DNA of 64,000 nt from Scatophagus argus (taxonomy: Eukaryota; Chordata; Actinopteri; Scatophagidae). Position 1 is the first letter of the stretch, and each line of letters opens with the position of its first letter. The translations under genes were made by a program, and so were the position numbers. A model generated the notes under the pieces. That model was not told the DNA's origin. It made no database searches and saw only the letters and a list, made by a program, of their open reading frames with translations. The stretch is from positions 3,650,055 through 3,714,054 of the forward strand of contig NC_058508.1 in the NCBI RefSeq assembly GCF_020382885.2, given 5' to 3'. Shown in pieces: positions 11,695 through 22,372 of this stretch.

Positions 11695-11733
<39 letters not shown>
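11551..11733. repeat. Two (GT)n tracts with a GA-rich spacer
   Basis: GT runs at 11551-11572 and 11697-11733 lie within 400 bases of the long AC run at 11331-11382. They generate long spurious reading frames of His/Thr or Val/Cys. Confidence 0.95.
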
Positions 11734-11736
<3 letters not shown>

Positions 11737-12184
11737 CGGTGACAGTGAGGCGGTGTTGACTGACATCCAGCGACAGCAACAGGACTGTGTCTTTTATCAG
11801 CGCTGCTTAAATGTTTCCTGCCACTCTTCTTCCTCGCTTTCAGCAATTCTAACCTTTACAAGACTGCTGATACAATCAGACACAAACACACACACACACG
11901 TGTTCATGCAGACACACTCGCATACTCTTCCTCAGCTATGTTTTTTCCTTTTTAATACACATGTTCACATTCACAGCAGGGAGATTCCTGATACCAACAT
12001 AGTTGACTTCTGCAGGAGACCAGCAATGCGACAGCTTGTTCACAACCAACCAGCACTCTCTTCTTCCTGCATGTCATACTCATTGTAACCTGATAACTTT
12101 GCCCTGGTATGTGAATTGTTAAAAAATTCAAGAAAACACAAGTTAAAGTTTTTTTCTTTAACTCTGTAGAAAGATGAATGACAA

Positions 12185-12475
12185 GTGAAGCCAAAACATT
12201 TTGACTGCCCCCTGGTGGCTGGCTCCAGTACATGACATAAACCCCTCCTCCTTCATGTTAGCAGATAGTACATGGGCCAAACTAAAAACTATCATTTTGG
12301 GTTGTTCTTATCACACTAATGTATATTCACATGTTCGTTTTTCTGATAAGTTCAACTTTAATTAGTTATTTGACATTGTAAAAAGCGGGGTGAAACATCA
12401 TGATGGCTGCATGCTGCTCATGATTGGGTCAAACAAATGTTTGGGTGGGAACTTGATCCTGTGCCTCAATCTCTC
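12185..12475 (+). mobile_element. MITE-like dispersed repeat with GTGAAGCCAAAA end
   Basis: Begins with GTGAAGCCAAAA and the block CCCCCTGGTGGCTGGCTCCA. It runs through TTTTTCTGATAAGTTCAA, GTGAAACATCATGATG and CTCATGATTGGGTCAAAC. The inner part is the reverse complement of the repeat at 30296-30615, which itself also starts with GTGAAGCCAAAA, so the family appears to have inverted terminal repeats. No transposase is encoded. Confidence 0.65.
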
Positions 12476-12589
12476 AAGCCCTACTGCACAAATGTGCAAA
12501 ATGTCAGTGATACTTTGGTTTTTCTTTTGTACAGTGACTGAAATCAGCAGTCTCTCAACAATCTTACTCTGTTTGCTGTGAAATTTAGT

Positions 12590-12700
12590 ACAGAAGTTTA
12601 TGGTCTCCGGAGGATGAATTACACTAACTTTGTTGATCTTTCACTTTTCCACTAAATTATTATCTTTAAAATGGATCGACACAAAATTTGATACACACCA
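12590..12700 (+). repeat. Fragment of dispersed repeat family A
   Basis: TATGGTCTCCGGAGGATGAA, then GATCTTTCACTTTTCCACTA and the ACACAAAATTTGATACAC block match the pattern of the long copy at 41030-41960. Confidence 0.5.
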
Positions 12701-13308
12701 TGGTTCCCAATCTGTCCCCTAACTTTTCCAAACTTTTTTTTCCTAATCCTTCCCAATGGTCAGATGCCTCCAAGACTTTCCCATTATCTTTATAGCTAAT
12801 GTTTGTGATTAGTGGTAATTAAAAAATGATTGCTAAAATATACTTTACCAAGATAATGTTAGAAATGGCTGTAGACTTGATAAGTTTTGTCAAAATGTAT
12901 TTTTCCAGTGCTGTAAACACACCAGTCTATTCTCCATTCTCCTCCTTTGGGTGGAGGCAGAAATCCCAGAGACGGATAAATAAAAATCTGAACATATGAA
13001 GCCAAAATTATCTGCATGCGAGAAAACTATGCTGCGTGATTTTGGTGAACTGACTCAAGCTATCATTAATTAATTTGTAAGAAAAGAACAAAATCGTTTG
13101 TGTATTTCTTGGTCACACAAGCAGATTCATCAAAGGCAACTGTAAAAGGTTTTCTGATTAGATAATGTTTAGTCATCAGTCAGTAATTGTAGCCCTGCAG
13201 TGTTTTTGATGTTTTTGTTTAGTGAGAGTGCATGCACATGTGTGCGAGGGCCTGGAGGCTGACCTGCAGCAGGTGCTGCCTCCACACGCAGACAGACAGT
13301 CCAGAGTG
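12700..13308. other. Intergenic DNA, no gene seen
   Basis: AT-rich unique-looking sequence up to the GA tract at 13313-13353. Confidence 0.4.
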
Positions 13309-13311
13309 TTG

Positions 13312-13312
<1 letters not shown>

Positions 13313-13342
<30 letters not shown>

Positions 13343-13353
13343 GAGAGAGAGAG
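13313..13353. repeat. (GA)n microsatellite
   Basis: GA repeat with one GGG interruption, immediately next to the 3' end of a LINE fragment. Confidence 0.95.
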
Positions 13354-13365
13354 AAAGAAAGAGCT

Positions 13366-13705
13366 GCATCCATCCATCTTCTTCCGCTTTATCCGGGACC
13401 GGGTCGCGGGGACAGCAGCTTGAGCAGGGATGCCCAGACTTCCCTCTCCCCAGACACTTCCTCCAGCTCTTCCGGGTGGACCCCAAGGCGTTCCCAGGCC
13501 AGCTGAGTGACATAGTCCGTCCAGCGTGTCCTGGGTCTTCCTCGGGGCCTCCTCCCGGTGGGGCATGCCCGGAACACCTCCCCAGGAAGGCGTCCAGGAG
13601 GCATTCGGAACAAATGCCCGAGCCACCTCAACTTGCTCCTTTCGATGTGGAGGAGCAGCGGCTCTACTCCGAGCTCCTCCCGGGTGACAGAGCTCCTCAC
13701 CCTAA
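13366..13705 (-). mobile_element. 5'-truncated Rex3/RTE-like non-LTR retrotransposon fragment
   Basis: On the minus strand this encodes the C-terminal tail of a fish LINE reverse-transcriptase polyprotein (LLHIERSKLRWLGHLFRMPP, GRRPRGRPRTRW, and a PEELEEVSGEREVWASLL-type block), ending beside a CATCCATCC-type 3' tail. Only about 340 bases remain. The catalytic domains are absent, as expected for a 5'-truncated insertion. The Rex3/RTE label is from memory of the family's sequence. Confidence 0.75.
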
Positions 13706-13709
13706 GAAA

Positions 13710-14380
13710 GAAAGAGCTGTCGCATTTAATCTGCATCCAGGCCATGTTAACGACTGCATTCTGCCTCATCCTGTGCTGTGAGACACACACCTTCATAGTT
13801 CCACCTAGACATGTATGAGTCCGGAGTCACTCAGTTAATTTACTCGAGATTCACAAATCCTCCTCTACATTAACATAAGAGATCGTTGCAACAAACAACA
13901 TAAATTACACGGGCTAACAGTGTTTGCTATCTTATTCGTCATCAGGGGTCTGACAGAAAACCTTCCTGCATGGAATGGAAACATAGCCGATCTCTGTAAC
14001 CCAGATGTTACCAGATCTCGATAACGGTCACGAGTCCTGTGGATCTGGGTCTGTTTGGTGTTGCACACTCTCTTGGCTCGGTGAGTTACAGCCTGAACCA
14101 ACCGAGCTGGATTGGCTTTGTTTCTGGCCTTGCAAGAAGCTTTTCTAACCTGACTCTGTTGGTACTCAAGTGACTCAAAGGACTCAAGTAACTCGGTTCA
14201 GTGTATTGAGTGATCTGGAAGGACTGAAGTCTGTGCACAGAACACTTAGCACAGGCTATGACCTTACTCATCTTCCTGAAACTTTGGAAGTTGTAAGGAA
14301 CAGGAGCAGTTACCCGAAGCAGGTGAAGACTCCAGAAACTTACTGCTCCTGTCATGTTTACACTTTGCTTTGTGTACAGA
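13710..14380. other. Intergenic DNA, no gene seen
   Basis: Unique-looking sequence. Two overlapping antisense frames of about 70-100 codons have no recognisable domain and no splice context. Confidence 0.35.
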
Positions 14381-14384
14381 TTTA

Positions 14385-14520
14385 ACAAACAAGCTGTAAT
14401 GCGTTAATTAGTGAGCTTTAGGGGTGCTGCTTGGTGGATTTTGTTACCTATGGACAGCCTGAGCTGTTTCCCCTTTTCTAGTTTCTATCCGCATTGGCTT
14501 GCACAGCCAGCCACAATAAA
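14385..14520 (+). repeat. Fragment (left part) of dispersed repeat family C
   Basis: GTTAATTAGTGAGCTTTAGG, then GTGCTGCTTGGTGGATTTTG, TTACCTATGGACAGCC and GAGCTGTTTCCCC form the left half of a very common percomorph repeat. Fragments of its right half occur at 31211-31335 and, inverted, at 33985-34080. Confidence 0.55.
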
Positions 14521-15568
14521 AATTTTTGTTTATCATCTGAAAAGGTGCTGATGAGATAAAGGAAAATCAATCAATCAAGCTACCTTTTTGATCGCTTGGG
14601 GGCATGAACTCAAGCTCCAGTATTTACTCTTTTCTGATCTCAGCAACTAAATTTCCACTGATGCAGCACTGGTAAAACACCAACTTTATCTGTCTGTCAT
14701 TAAGTGAAGGCAGGTAGTGCACAGTGTCGGTTTTGGAGCTATTGCTGTGGGAACAACTGCCTGCTGTAGCTGAAAATGATGCAATAGGAATGAACTGAAT
14801 GAATTGAAGAATGTGAAAGGTCCAACAGACTCAGTGTATCTGCAGAATTAGTGATAACACTCTTCTCTGTGAGTTCATCATATTGGCCTTGTTATGATTC
14901 TTCAAATCCGTGATTCACTTTGACTTTCTATGTAAGGCCATGATTTGATTAGAGTTCAACAAAAGATACTGCCCCTCCTGGATTCATCAATAAACAATAA
15001 AACATTGAAACACAGTTTCCTCTATATGTCTTTAGTCAATCTTCTTCCCAATGTCGTTACTGAAAACACATTTTGATCCATTTTCAATCGAATCGAAATC
15101 CTGACACCCTGATAATGAGCAATCCATTGCTGATGTAAAAATACTGATAACAGACAATTCAATTAAGATTGATTAGCAGCCAGCTAACCTTAATCCTGAG
15201 TCTGAATGTACAGCAGCAGCAAACACTCAATCTTAGCATGCAAATCAGTGTCAGACTATGGAAAAGATCAATTCGGTTCGATCAGCAGGTTCACTGGGCT
15301 CAATATTAGACTCACCATACAAAGAGCTTTTATGTCAATATTCTTCAATATGTTTGCATGTGCCTCTGTTTGTTTTCATCTTGATATCATTTTCCAGGTC
15401 ATTTCAGTTTCATCCCGTTCAGTGTCATTCAATTCCCTTCTCTTTACTGCCTCTGATATCAAATCTGTTTCATCTTTTTCATTTGTTTCATTTCATACAT
15501 TAAGCTGGATCTTAGTGAAAAGGGTCATTGGCAGAATAAACATGGCCTCTTGGGTAGACAGTAACACT

Positions 15569-15601
<33 letters not shown>

Positions 15602-17029
15602 TGCCCTTTTAGTGCAGCATTATCACAGGTAAAAGTATTTGTGGAAGGAACTATGGTGTGTTGGCTTCTTCAAACACATCTACATTCCCCACAAAGCACA
15701 CACACACACACACACACAGTAGGGTAATTGGCTCCTGTGTTTGATCAGGGAATAGACAACGGTTGAGAGATAATCTCTGACATGTTTGTACTACTTTTAT
15801 TGACTGTGTGTGTGTGTAGTGCAGAGAAAAAGAGAGATTACACTGCATGAATGGATGGCCATATCAAGTTGGGGTTTTTTTTAAGCCATTCACGTTTGCA
15901 GTGAAATTTATATAGGAAAAAATGGCTGAGAGAGAGAAAAAGAGAAATGAGAGGATAAACAGAATTAAGGTAGAAAGGTAGAGTAAAAAGTGGATGATGT
16001 CAAGATTGTGTCATCCCCTTAAGTGTGTGTGTGTTGTGTGTGTGTCTGGGGAGGGAGGAGCTCAAAGAGAAAGAAAAACTGCCACTTTGTTAGGATGTTC
16101 AGTAAAATCTAAATCTCAAATTGTGGTACACCTCACTCTGTTCTGCCTCGCTATCTTTTTTACAGCTGAAAATGTACATTTTAATCAAAGTGCATTCTGT
16201 TCTTCACATGTTTTAACCATTTAACTACATGCTTCATTTACTACATTTTTACGCTGCGTACTTGCTAAAGCACACCAGAACATTTAAGATTAATGTCTAA
16301 CCACTAGTTTCACTTTATGAGGAAACAGCATAGGTTATCTGTTACAAGGAGCAAATTATCTCCTTTATCTGTTCATTATTTTCTGTCTAAGCTGTTCATA
16401 ATCCAGCCGAATAATTACATTTATATCATTAGATTCCACGCTTTGCAGTGGAAATTGATATCTGATTGCATTTTTCTGTACAACAGTAATACAGCATTGT
16501 AATATTGTTTTATTATACAGATATATGATACCTCACTTCTATTAAAAACTAAATATAAAACTATGCTAAATGCACCGGCCCTTATAGGAGGTGTCTATTC
16601 ATTCCCTGTCTATGTAACATTATCCACACTGACTACGAGTTATATGGAAGCTGAATGAAAGGATATCTGAGAAAAACAAGCTCAATTTCAACTGCTCAAA
16701 AAATTCAAGTACATACAGACTGCCGGCTGGTCTTTATTAGCAGTCATACCTCAGAACATGTCCAAACTTCAGCACTCCGAACAGAAACAGCAAGAGTCTA
16801 CAGCCGTGTGGATGTTTAGCAGGTATAATCACGTTCATCATCATCATCATCATCGTCATCTTAATCTTAGTGTATGATCATGCTAGGATATGCTACTTAG
16901 CACTAAAAGGTAAAGCTAATGCTGCTGGGAATGTTAGTTTTTCAGTATTTGGCCATTAGTTGACAAATATTGGACAAATTAAAATTAAAAGATATGGCTG
17001 CATGAAAATCCTTGGATCACCACAGTTTT

Positions 17030-17290
17030 TCTAAATGGCTGTCAGCACCACTGACTGTATCAAATTTTGACATAGTCTCTGAGTCTGCAAGGTGAAACCA
17101 TTGTGAAAATGCTTTAAACTTGCATTTTTCCTCTTGGCCATCAGGGGGCGGCTCCACTGCTTTGAAAAAGAAATGCAATTGTATGTCAGCTTATGAGAAA
17201 ATTACCCTACTTCTCACTTGATTTATTACTTCAGTAGACAGTTTCTTAATGAGTCTATGGTCTCAGTTACTAGTATAGAAAAGTATAGTT
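17030..17290. repeat. Probable dispersed fish repeat
   Basis: TTGGCCATCAGGGGGCGGCT, ACCCTACTTCTCACTTGATT and TATTACTTCAGTAGACAG with TTAATGAGTCTATGGTCTCA resemble a multi-copy percomorph repeat. Boundaries are uncertain. Confidence 0.4.
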
Positions 17291-17414
17291 GTAATAGTAT
17301 GTTACTGTTAATACAGAGTGATGTTCATTTTGTAAATAATTGCGGTTCCCAAACCCAAGGCATTTCATTCTAAACAATAATCACAACCTGTATCAACATA
17401 ACAATGTCACTACA

Positions 17415-17500
17415 GGAAAAGTCACCATCCTCTGGGGATTATGGATGTCTGATTTTTCTGCCAGTCCGTCCAATAGCTCTGCAGTATTCAGATATTTGTT
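17415..17500 (-). repeat. Inverted fragment of dispersed repeat family A
   Basis: CACCATCCTCTGGGGATTAT, GGATGTCTG and GTCCGTCCAATAGCTC match the family A pattern (41030-41960) in the reverse direction. Confidence 0.45.
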
Positions 17501-18596
17501 AAGACATTTAATGGACCTAGGCTGTTGACTGACCAACAGTGGCTAGCCAGCCAGCTGGCCTTGTGTGACTCACTAACACTAATACATTATCAGTTAGCTC
17601 ACAGTAACTTCAACAAGTGAAAACAAATCACATGAACACATGTAGTTTTCAGACATGTCACATCTAAGAACATGGATTTCACTTGTGCTTTTTTGTAAGT
17701 TCCAATACATGCAATTTTTAATTTGACTTTTTGAGAGAAACTTAAATTATTTTTATATAATACCCCATGACTCTTAAATGCAACTGTGCAGTTTATTACA
17801 TTTAACATTCACATTCGGTTCCTTTGTCAAACACAATGTGCGATACCTTTACTATGTGAAGCTATGAGAGGCTTTGAGAGGAAGATACAGAAACGTTAAA
17901 ATCTATAATCATATTGTACTTCTTCACCTTGTTTTCTTTGTTCTTACCAGAAATGTAACCAGTAATACTCACTGGACCTGGATTTAGGACTCTTTAAGCC
18001 ATCTTGATAATGTTCTCATGTAAATGCTCATTTAGTCACACAATTTGAAACCCATCATACAGGCTTACAGTTTTGATCCTCTCAGCCCCACTCTGTGTTT
18101 CACTCTCTAAATATTTGTGACTTAATTCTCTTTATCTTCCTCACTCCCACATGCATCAACTTAACCGGTACAATAATTAGTCTCCACAAGCTTGTGTGCA
18201 AAGGGAGGATCAATATGTGTTACTCATCTGGATCAAGTAATGTTTAACTGGAGCATGTCGATTTGCTTTGTCTTTTTTCTTTCTTCTCACACGTTTCTCT
18301 TGGAGTAGCTGAGCAGGCTGTTTTGGACCGAAATGGTTGATATTAATGTAATGTGGTGTGATTACATCACTGAAAATTCAGTCAACATCTGCTCAGCCCC
18401 ATGCCGATGCAGTCAGGTGAAGTTTCCTGGTCCACTAAACACTTCTGGAGCTTAAGATTGAAAAAAGTTGCACAGACAGGTTGCTGATGTGCTGGGGAGA
18501 CTCTCCACATTGTATTGCATATTGTTATTTTATTCTGCTAAGAGGAGAAAACAGAACAAAAACATAGAATAAAAAGAAAAAGCAAAGCAATGAATG

Positions 18597-18905
18597 GGGC
18601 AGCCGTGGCCTAGAGGTTGGAGAAGCGGCTTGTGATCGGAGGTTCGATTCCCCCAACGGACGGGCAAGAAAAATTTAGGTGTGTAGGAGTGATGTGCCCT
18701 TGAGCAAGGCACTTAACCCCCCAATATGCTCCCCGGGCGCTTGATGCTGCCCACTGCTCCTGTGTGTGTTTCACTGCATCTAATTTGCCGGGTGTTGCAT
18801 GTGTGTGTTCAACTAAGGATGGGATAAATGCAGTAGTCAAATTCAGTATGTGTATGTAAAAATATATATATACTGCCAATAAAGGTTGATTCTTTTTCTT
18901 TAAGA
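18597..18905 (+). mobile_element. tRNA-derived SINE with intact-looking A and B boxes
   Basis: The head has an A-box (TGGCCTAGAGGTTGG, 18606-18620) and a B-box (GGTTCGATTCC, 18641-18651). The body has TGCCCTTGAGCAAGGCACTT and GCCCACTGCTCCTGTGTGTG, and the 3' end is ATAAAGGTTGATTCTTTTTC. It looks nearly full length. Reading frames inside it are spurious. Confidence 0.85.
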
Positions 18906-18909
18906 TTTA

Positions 18910-20695
18910 GGGTTAACGACTTACCAAGTGTATCCAGGTACGGCAACAATGTCAAGCTTCGGATTTCTCCATGTGTTGAAGTGATGTGCACAGGGTTGTA
19001 ATTAGAGAGATACTCTGCATGTGTCTGTAAGAGCATCGAGGTTTTTGTGATTGTATTTAGCTTTTCCAAAACTACAGACAAAAGAGCAAAAGTGTTAGAA
19101 TGGATTAAACAATAATATAACTTGTTTGGCTGCTATAGGTGTGTAGGCAGCATTAAAGCCACACTATGTAACAAATCTGAAGAAAGTTGGCTGATTGTTG
19201 AGTCTCATTCCCAGGTCGTCAGAGTTATTTTCTATTAGGGTTTCAATTAGTACTCACAATACATTTAACTTGTGTCTCGCAAATGTAATTATTTAGACAT
19301 CAAATTAAAACGGATCTGGAAAATGACACAAATTAATTGATGCAGAGTCATCCACGTCTGTATCACGATGCATCAAAGAACTGATTTCTTCCCCTACCCC
19401 CAGACACTGGCTAGAAATGAGAAGCCTGCTATTTCCTATCTCTATTCAAAATCAAGAACCCATTGTTTGTTGGCACAACAGAATTTGATGTTTAGGCAAA
19501 ATGCAAAGAGCCTGAGCAATTGATCATTTATCATTTCTCCCTTCAGTTAAGGGCTCAGACTCTTGCTAACCCAATGTCCCAGTAGAACCTTCTCCCTAAC
19601 ACCCTTTTGTTATGAAGTATTTAATTTGAATGTGACAAGGTCAAATGGAGTTGGAAGAGTCCACCAGATTCTCTCAATGTACTCAATGGACTACTGCATG
19701 GGGGGCATGTGGCACCAGATCTTTCTGGAGCTGCGGACACAGACTGGACATGCAGCTGTTACAGATCCACATTAAGAGAGGACAAACAGGGCAGCTTCAT
19801 GCTCCTGGAGCAAAACACTGATGTCATTATATCAAAGAGAAAAATCACAGCGAAGAAGAGGTGGTCGCACAGGAGGTCGAAGGATACCTGAGGGAGGCTT
19901 GATAGAAACATGTGCGGAACCACACACGTTTGTGCGTCAAAGCTTTGGGGAGCCGAGGAACCGCGTCATCGCACTTCCTTATTGACACTGACGCAACTGC
20001 TTACCAATGAAATGCCGTCATGTCTGTCTGTCTGTCTGTCTGTCTGCTTCGCTATTGCAGGATAAAGACCAGAACTCCGCCTAGTGGCAGGAATCACATC
20101 GGCTTAGTGCACCCTGTTTATGCTTCTTCTTTAAATAGATACAGCAGCTAAGGTCTCCACATATCAGTCGAATAACTTGAAAATAAAACGCATTTTGTCA
20201 TAAAAAGACACAATTAATCATACAAAACACGATAATTCTAGACAGTTTTCTCCTCTTGACTCTTCCTGTTACAGAACTGAGGAGCACTTTGGACCTGATA
20301 AGTGATATTTCAGACAGACAGACATTGCTTCTTCTTCTATCTTATTTAAGGTCATAGGTCAAGATGCTGCTAGAGGTGGGAAGTATTTGCACTCTAGCTT
20401 TATATGACAAAGGTGTAGGTTTTCTGGAGGAAGTAGATTGAAATTCACAGCAAACATTACCCCCCCCCCGCCACTGATGCAGCTCTTGAGTGTCATGGCC
20501 CAAAATGTCATCTGTTGACTCTATCAAACACACAAGACTGACTGCGTGACCGTCGCGTTAGTAATGTCTCCATCATCATCACCATCTGACGCATTGGGCC
20601 TGCTCACCCACCCTTTGTTGCTTCACACGCACACACGGACGCGCGCGCACGAAGTCATACACGCGCTGTGCTGTAAGCCCTCCCTCCTCCGGTGC
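18910..20695. other. Intergenic DNA upstream of the peptide YY gene
   Basis: A segment starting about 19156 (TTAAAGCCACACTATGTAAC) resembles the edge of a common fish repeat. There is a (TGTC)n tract at 20021-20046. From about 20530 the sequence becomes CpG-richer toward the pyya promoter. No separate gene was seen. Confidence 0.4.
20021..20046. repeat. (TGTC)n microsatellite
   Basis: Six and a half TGTC units. Confidence 0.95.
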
Positions 20696-20702
20696 TGCCA
20701 AC

Positions 20703-20848
20703 TATATAAATCACCTCTGTGGGAGTTTGAAAGCAAGTGCAGAGACCCGCAGACTGAAAGCTGACAGAAGCGGACGGCACAAACAGCTGCTGAGAGAAAC
20801 CACCTGTTGTTCCGACTTCTACCTGCAACCTCCGAAGTCTTCTTCAAA
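20703..20848 (+). promoter_or_regulatory. pyya core promoter and 5' UTR exon
   Basis: A TATATAAA box lies at 20703-20710, in a CpG-containing stretch with a GC-alternating tract (20641-20651). Transcription would begin about 30 bases downstream. The non-coding first exon would end at 20848, directly before the perfect donor GTAAGT at 20849. This matches the known peptide YY/NPY gene layout, with a non-coding first exon followed by the coding exon that starts at the initiator ATG. Confidence 0.8.
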
Positions 20849-22372
20849 GTAAGTCTCCACTCTTCTTCTCTCATTAGAGCGAAATTAGCTCACCACACTT
20901 TTCTTGACCTAACAGAAGACAATGTTCAACTCAGCAGAATTCCCAAAAATTAAAAACGTTTTGTTTAACCAATATCTTTTATTTTCTTCAACTTTTAAAA
21001 GGCCCAGATGAGAAAAAAAGGGCGTTTTCGTCCTTTTATCCATCATTCATCGACTCCAAAAAGCTCTTCTCGGACTTGTCAGGTTATTGTTATGTTACGA
21101 CTCGTCAGGGCGCGCAGTTTGCAGCAAGTAATGAAAAGCGTCTGTGCGTGACAACAAATTTACACGATGACTAAGACGTAAAAATGACTTTAGAGCTAAT
21201 AAAAGAGCTTGTAAACTCCGTGCTCGCACACTGTCTTATCCCGGCTCAGTGACAGTGAGTTCAGCACCGCGGACAGCACCGCGCAGCTCTGAACCAAATG
21301 CAGCTGATGGACTGACTTTAAAACTGCCATTATGTCACTGCAGACACATATATAGTGGCTCTTTTTCATAGTAGTTTCTTAGCGGGAACAGTCGAATCTC
21401 ACACTTACATTTATTGTTTCTCAACTCAGTCGCGGTCAGCTCTGTGAATATGAAATTCTGTCTTAGTTGATTTTTCTGTTTAGTGTCATGTGTTTTTATC
21501 GGCTTGAAGATCCAACACTGAGGTGAGCCGCTCTGCATAGTTTAACTTAACTTTAATAATAAGAAGAGTAAGAATAAGATTACAAGCTGAAGGCTCACAT
21601 AATAACTGCCATTTAATACACTAGAGTAAGCTGCTGCGACAGCATGCTGAGTATTATTAACACAGCTGTATGGCATACTATCATAAATTGTGTCATTTCA
21701 TAATAAGCATCAAAGCCACAGCTTCCCTGATGATGTGTGAAATTAGTTTCCTCTGCTGGAGTCGCTCCATTTTCTTCATCCTCCTCTGCAGCTGAACAAC
21801 TTTCAGCCAGGGCAATCTGACAGTAAGTCAATGTACAGCCTGAAGAGGGTTTCCTTTTTCTTCACATGATACATATTGACTTACTTAGCTGCTTCACACA
21901 CCTTTGCTCACTTGTCAGCAAAGTGAGCCTGAGGATCTAGGAAAAGAAAGAACACCGTTTTCTATCCTGTGCCCCTCAGAGGAGCTCTGACAAGCACCAA
22001 ATGTTTTGCTTATTAGAAAAGAAAGAGAAAATGTCTTTATGGGCCCTTGTGCTGCCATCACTCTATTTTTCCTTTAGAGACTTTTAAGGTGTGATGGGAT
22101 TCATTCAATCAAACGTCTCTGATAGGAGATGATATTTTCTTTCAGTTATTGATTTTGTTTAACAAAACATCTTTCTTGAAAAGTCTTACTTTTCACTTTG
22201 ATCAATGATACAGTGAAAAAGAAGACATTACATTGCACACCAGAATTACCACCAAAATCCAGTAACAGAGTAAAATAAAATAGTTAAAGAAATCTTAACT
22301 GATCGTCCTGATTATTGGGGTTAATCCAACTTTCATAACTTCCCATATCTTGCTGTTGTTATCCTGTTACAG

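Larger units (their letters stand above)
10640..12180. other. Intergenic DNA dominated by dinucleotide repeats
   Basis: Contains the AC/GT tracts listed separately. No gene was seen. Confidence 0.4.
14525..18590. other. Intergenic DNA with CA/CAT microsatellites and repeat fragments
   Basis: Contains (AC)n at 15570-15596 and 15697-15719, (ATC)n at 16835-16853, and repeat-like segments at about 17030-17290 and 17415-17500. The frame covering 15206-15727 is interrupted by the CA tracts and shows no domain. No gene was seen. Confidence 0.4.

Noticed and set aside
11684-12088. 134-codon plus-strand frame
   Set aside because: Its N-terminus is a translated (GT)n microsatellite and the rest has no domain or splice context.
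13169-13796. Overlapping frames of 94-135 codons on both strands
   Set aside because: They are produced by the LINE fragment and the GA tract. Only the minus-strand LINE tail is meaningful, and it is annotated as a mobile element.
15206-15727. 173-codon plus-strand frame, the longest in the gene-free interval
   Set aside because: Composition is Ser/Phe-rich, it runs into two (CA)n tracts, and no domain, homologous phrase or splice sites were recognised.
18641-18651. Possible tRNA gene (good B-box)
   Set aside because: The surrounding sequence does not fold into a full tRNA and continues into a SINE body, so it is a tRNA-derived retroelement head.
18530-18879. Minus-strand frames of 60-89 codons
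   Set aside because: They are antisense translations of the tRNA-derived SINE.
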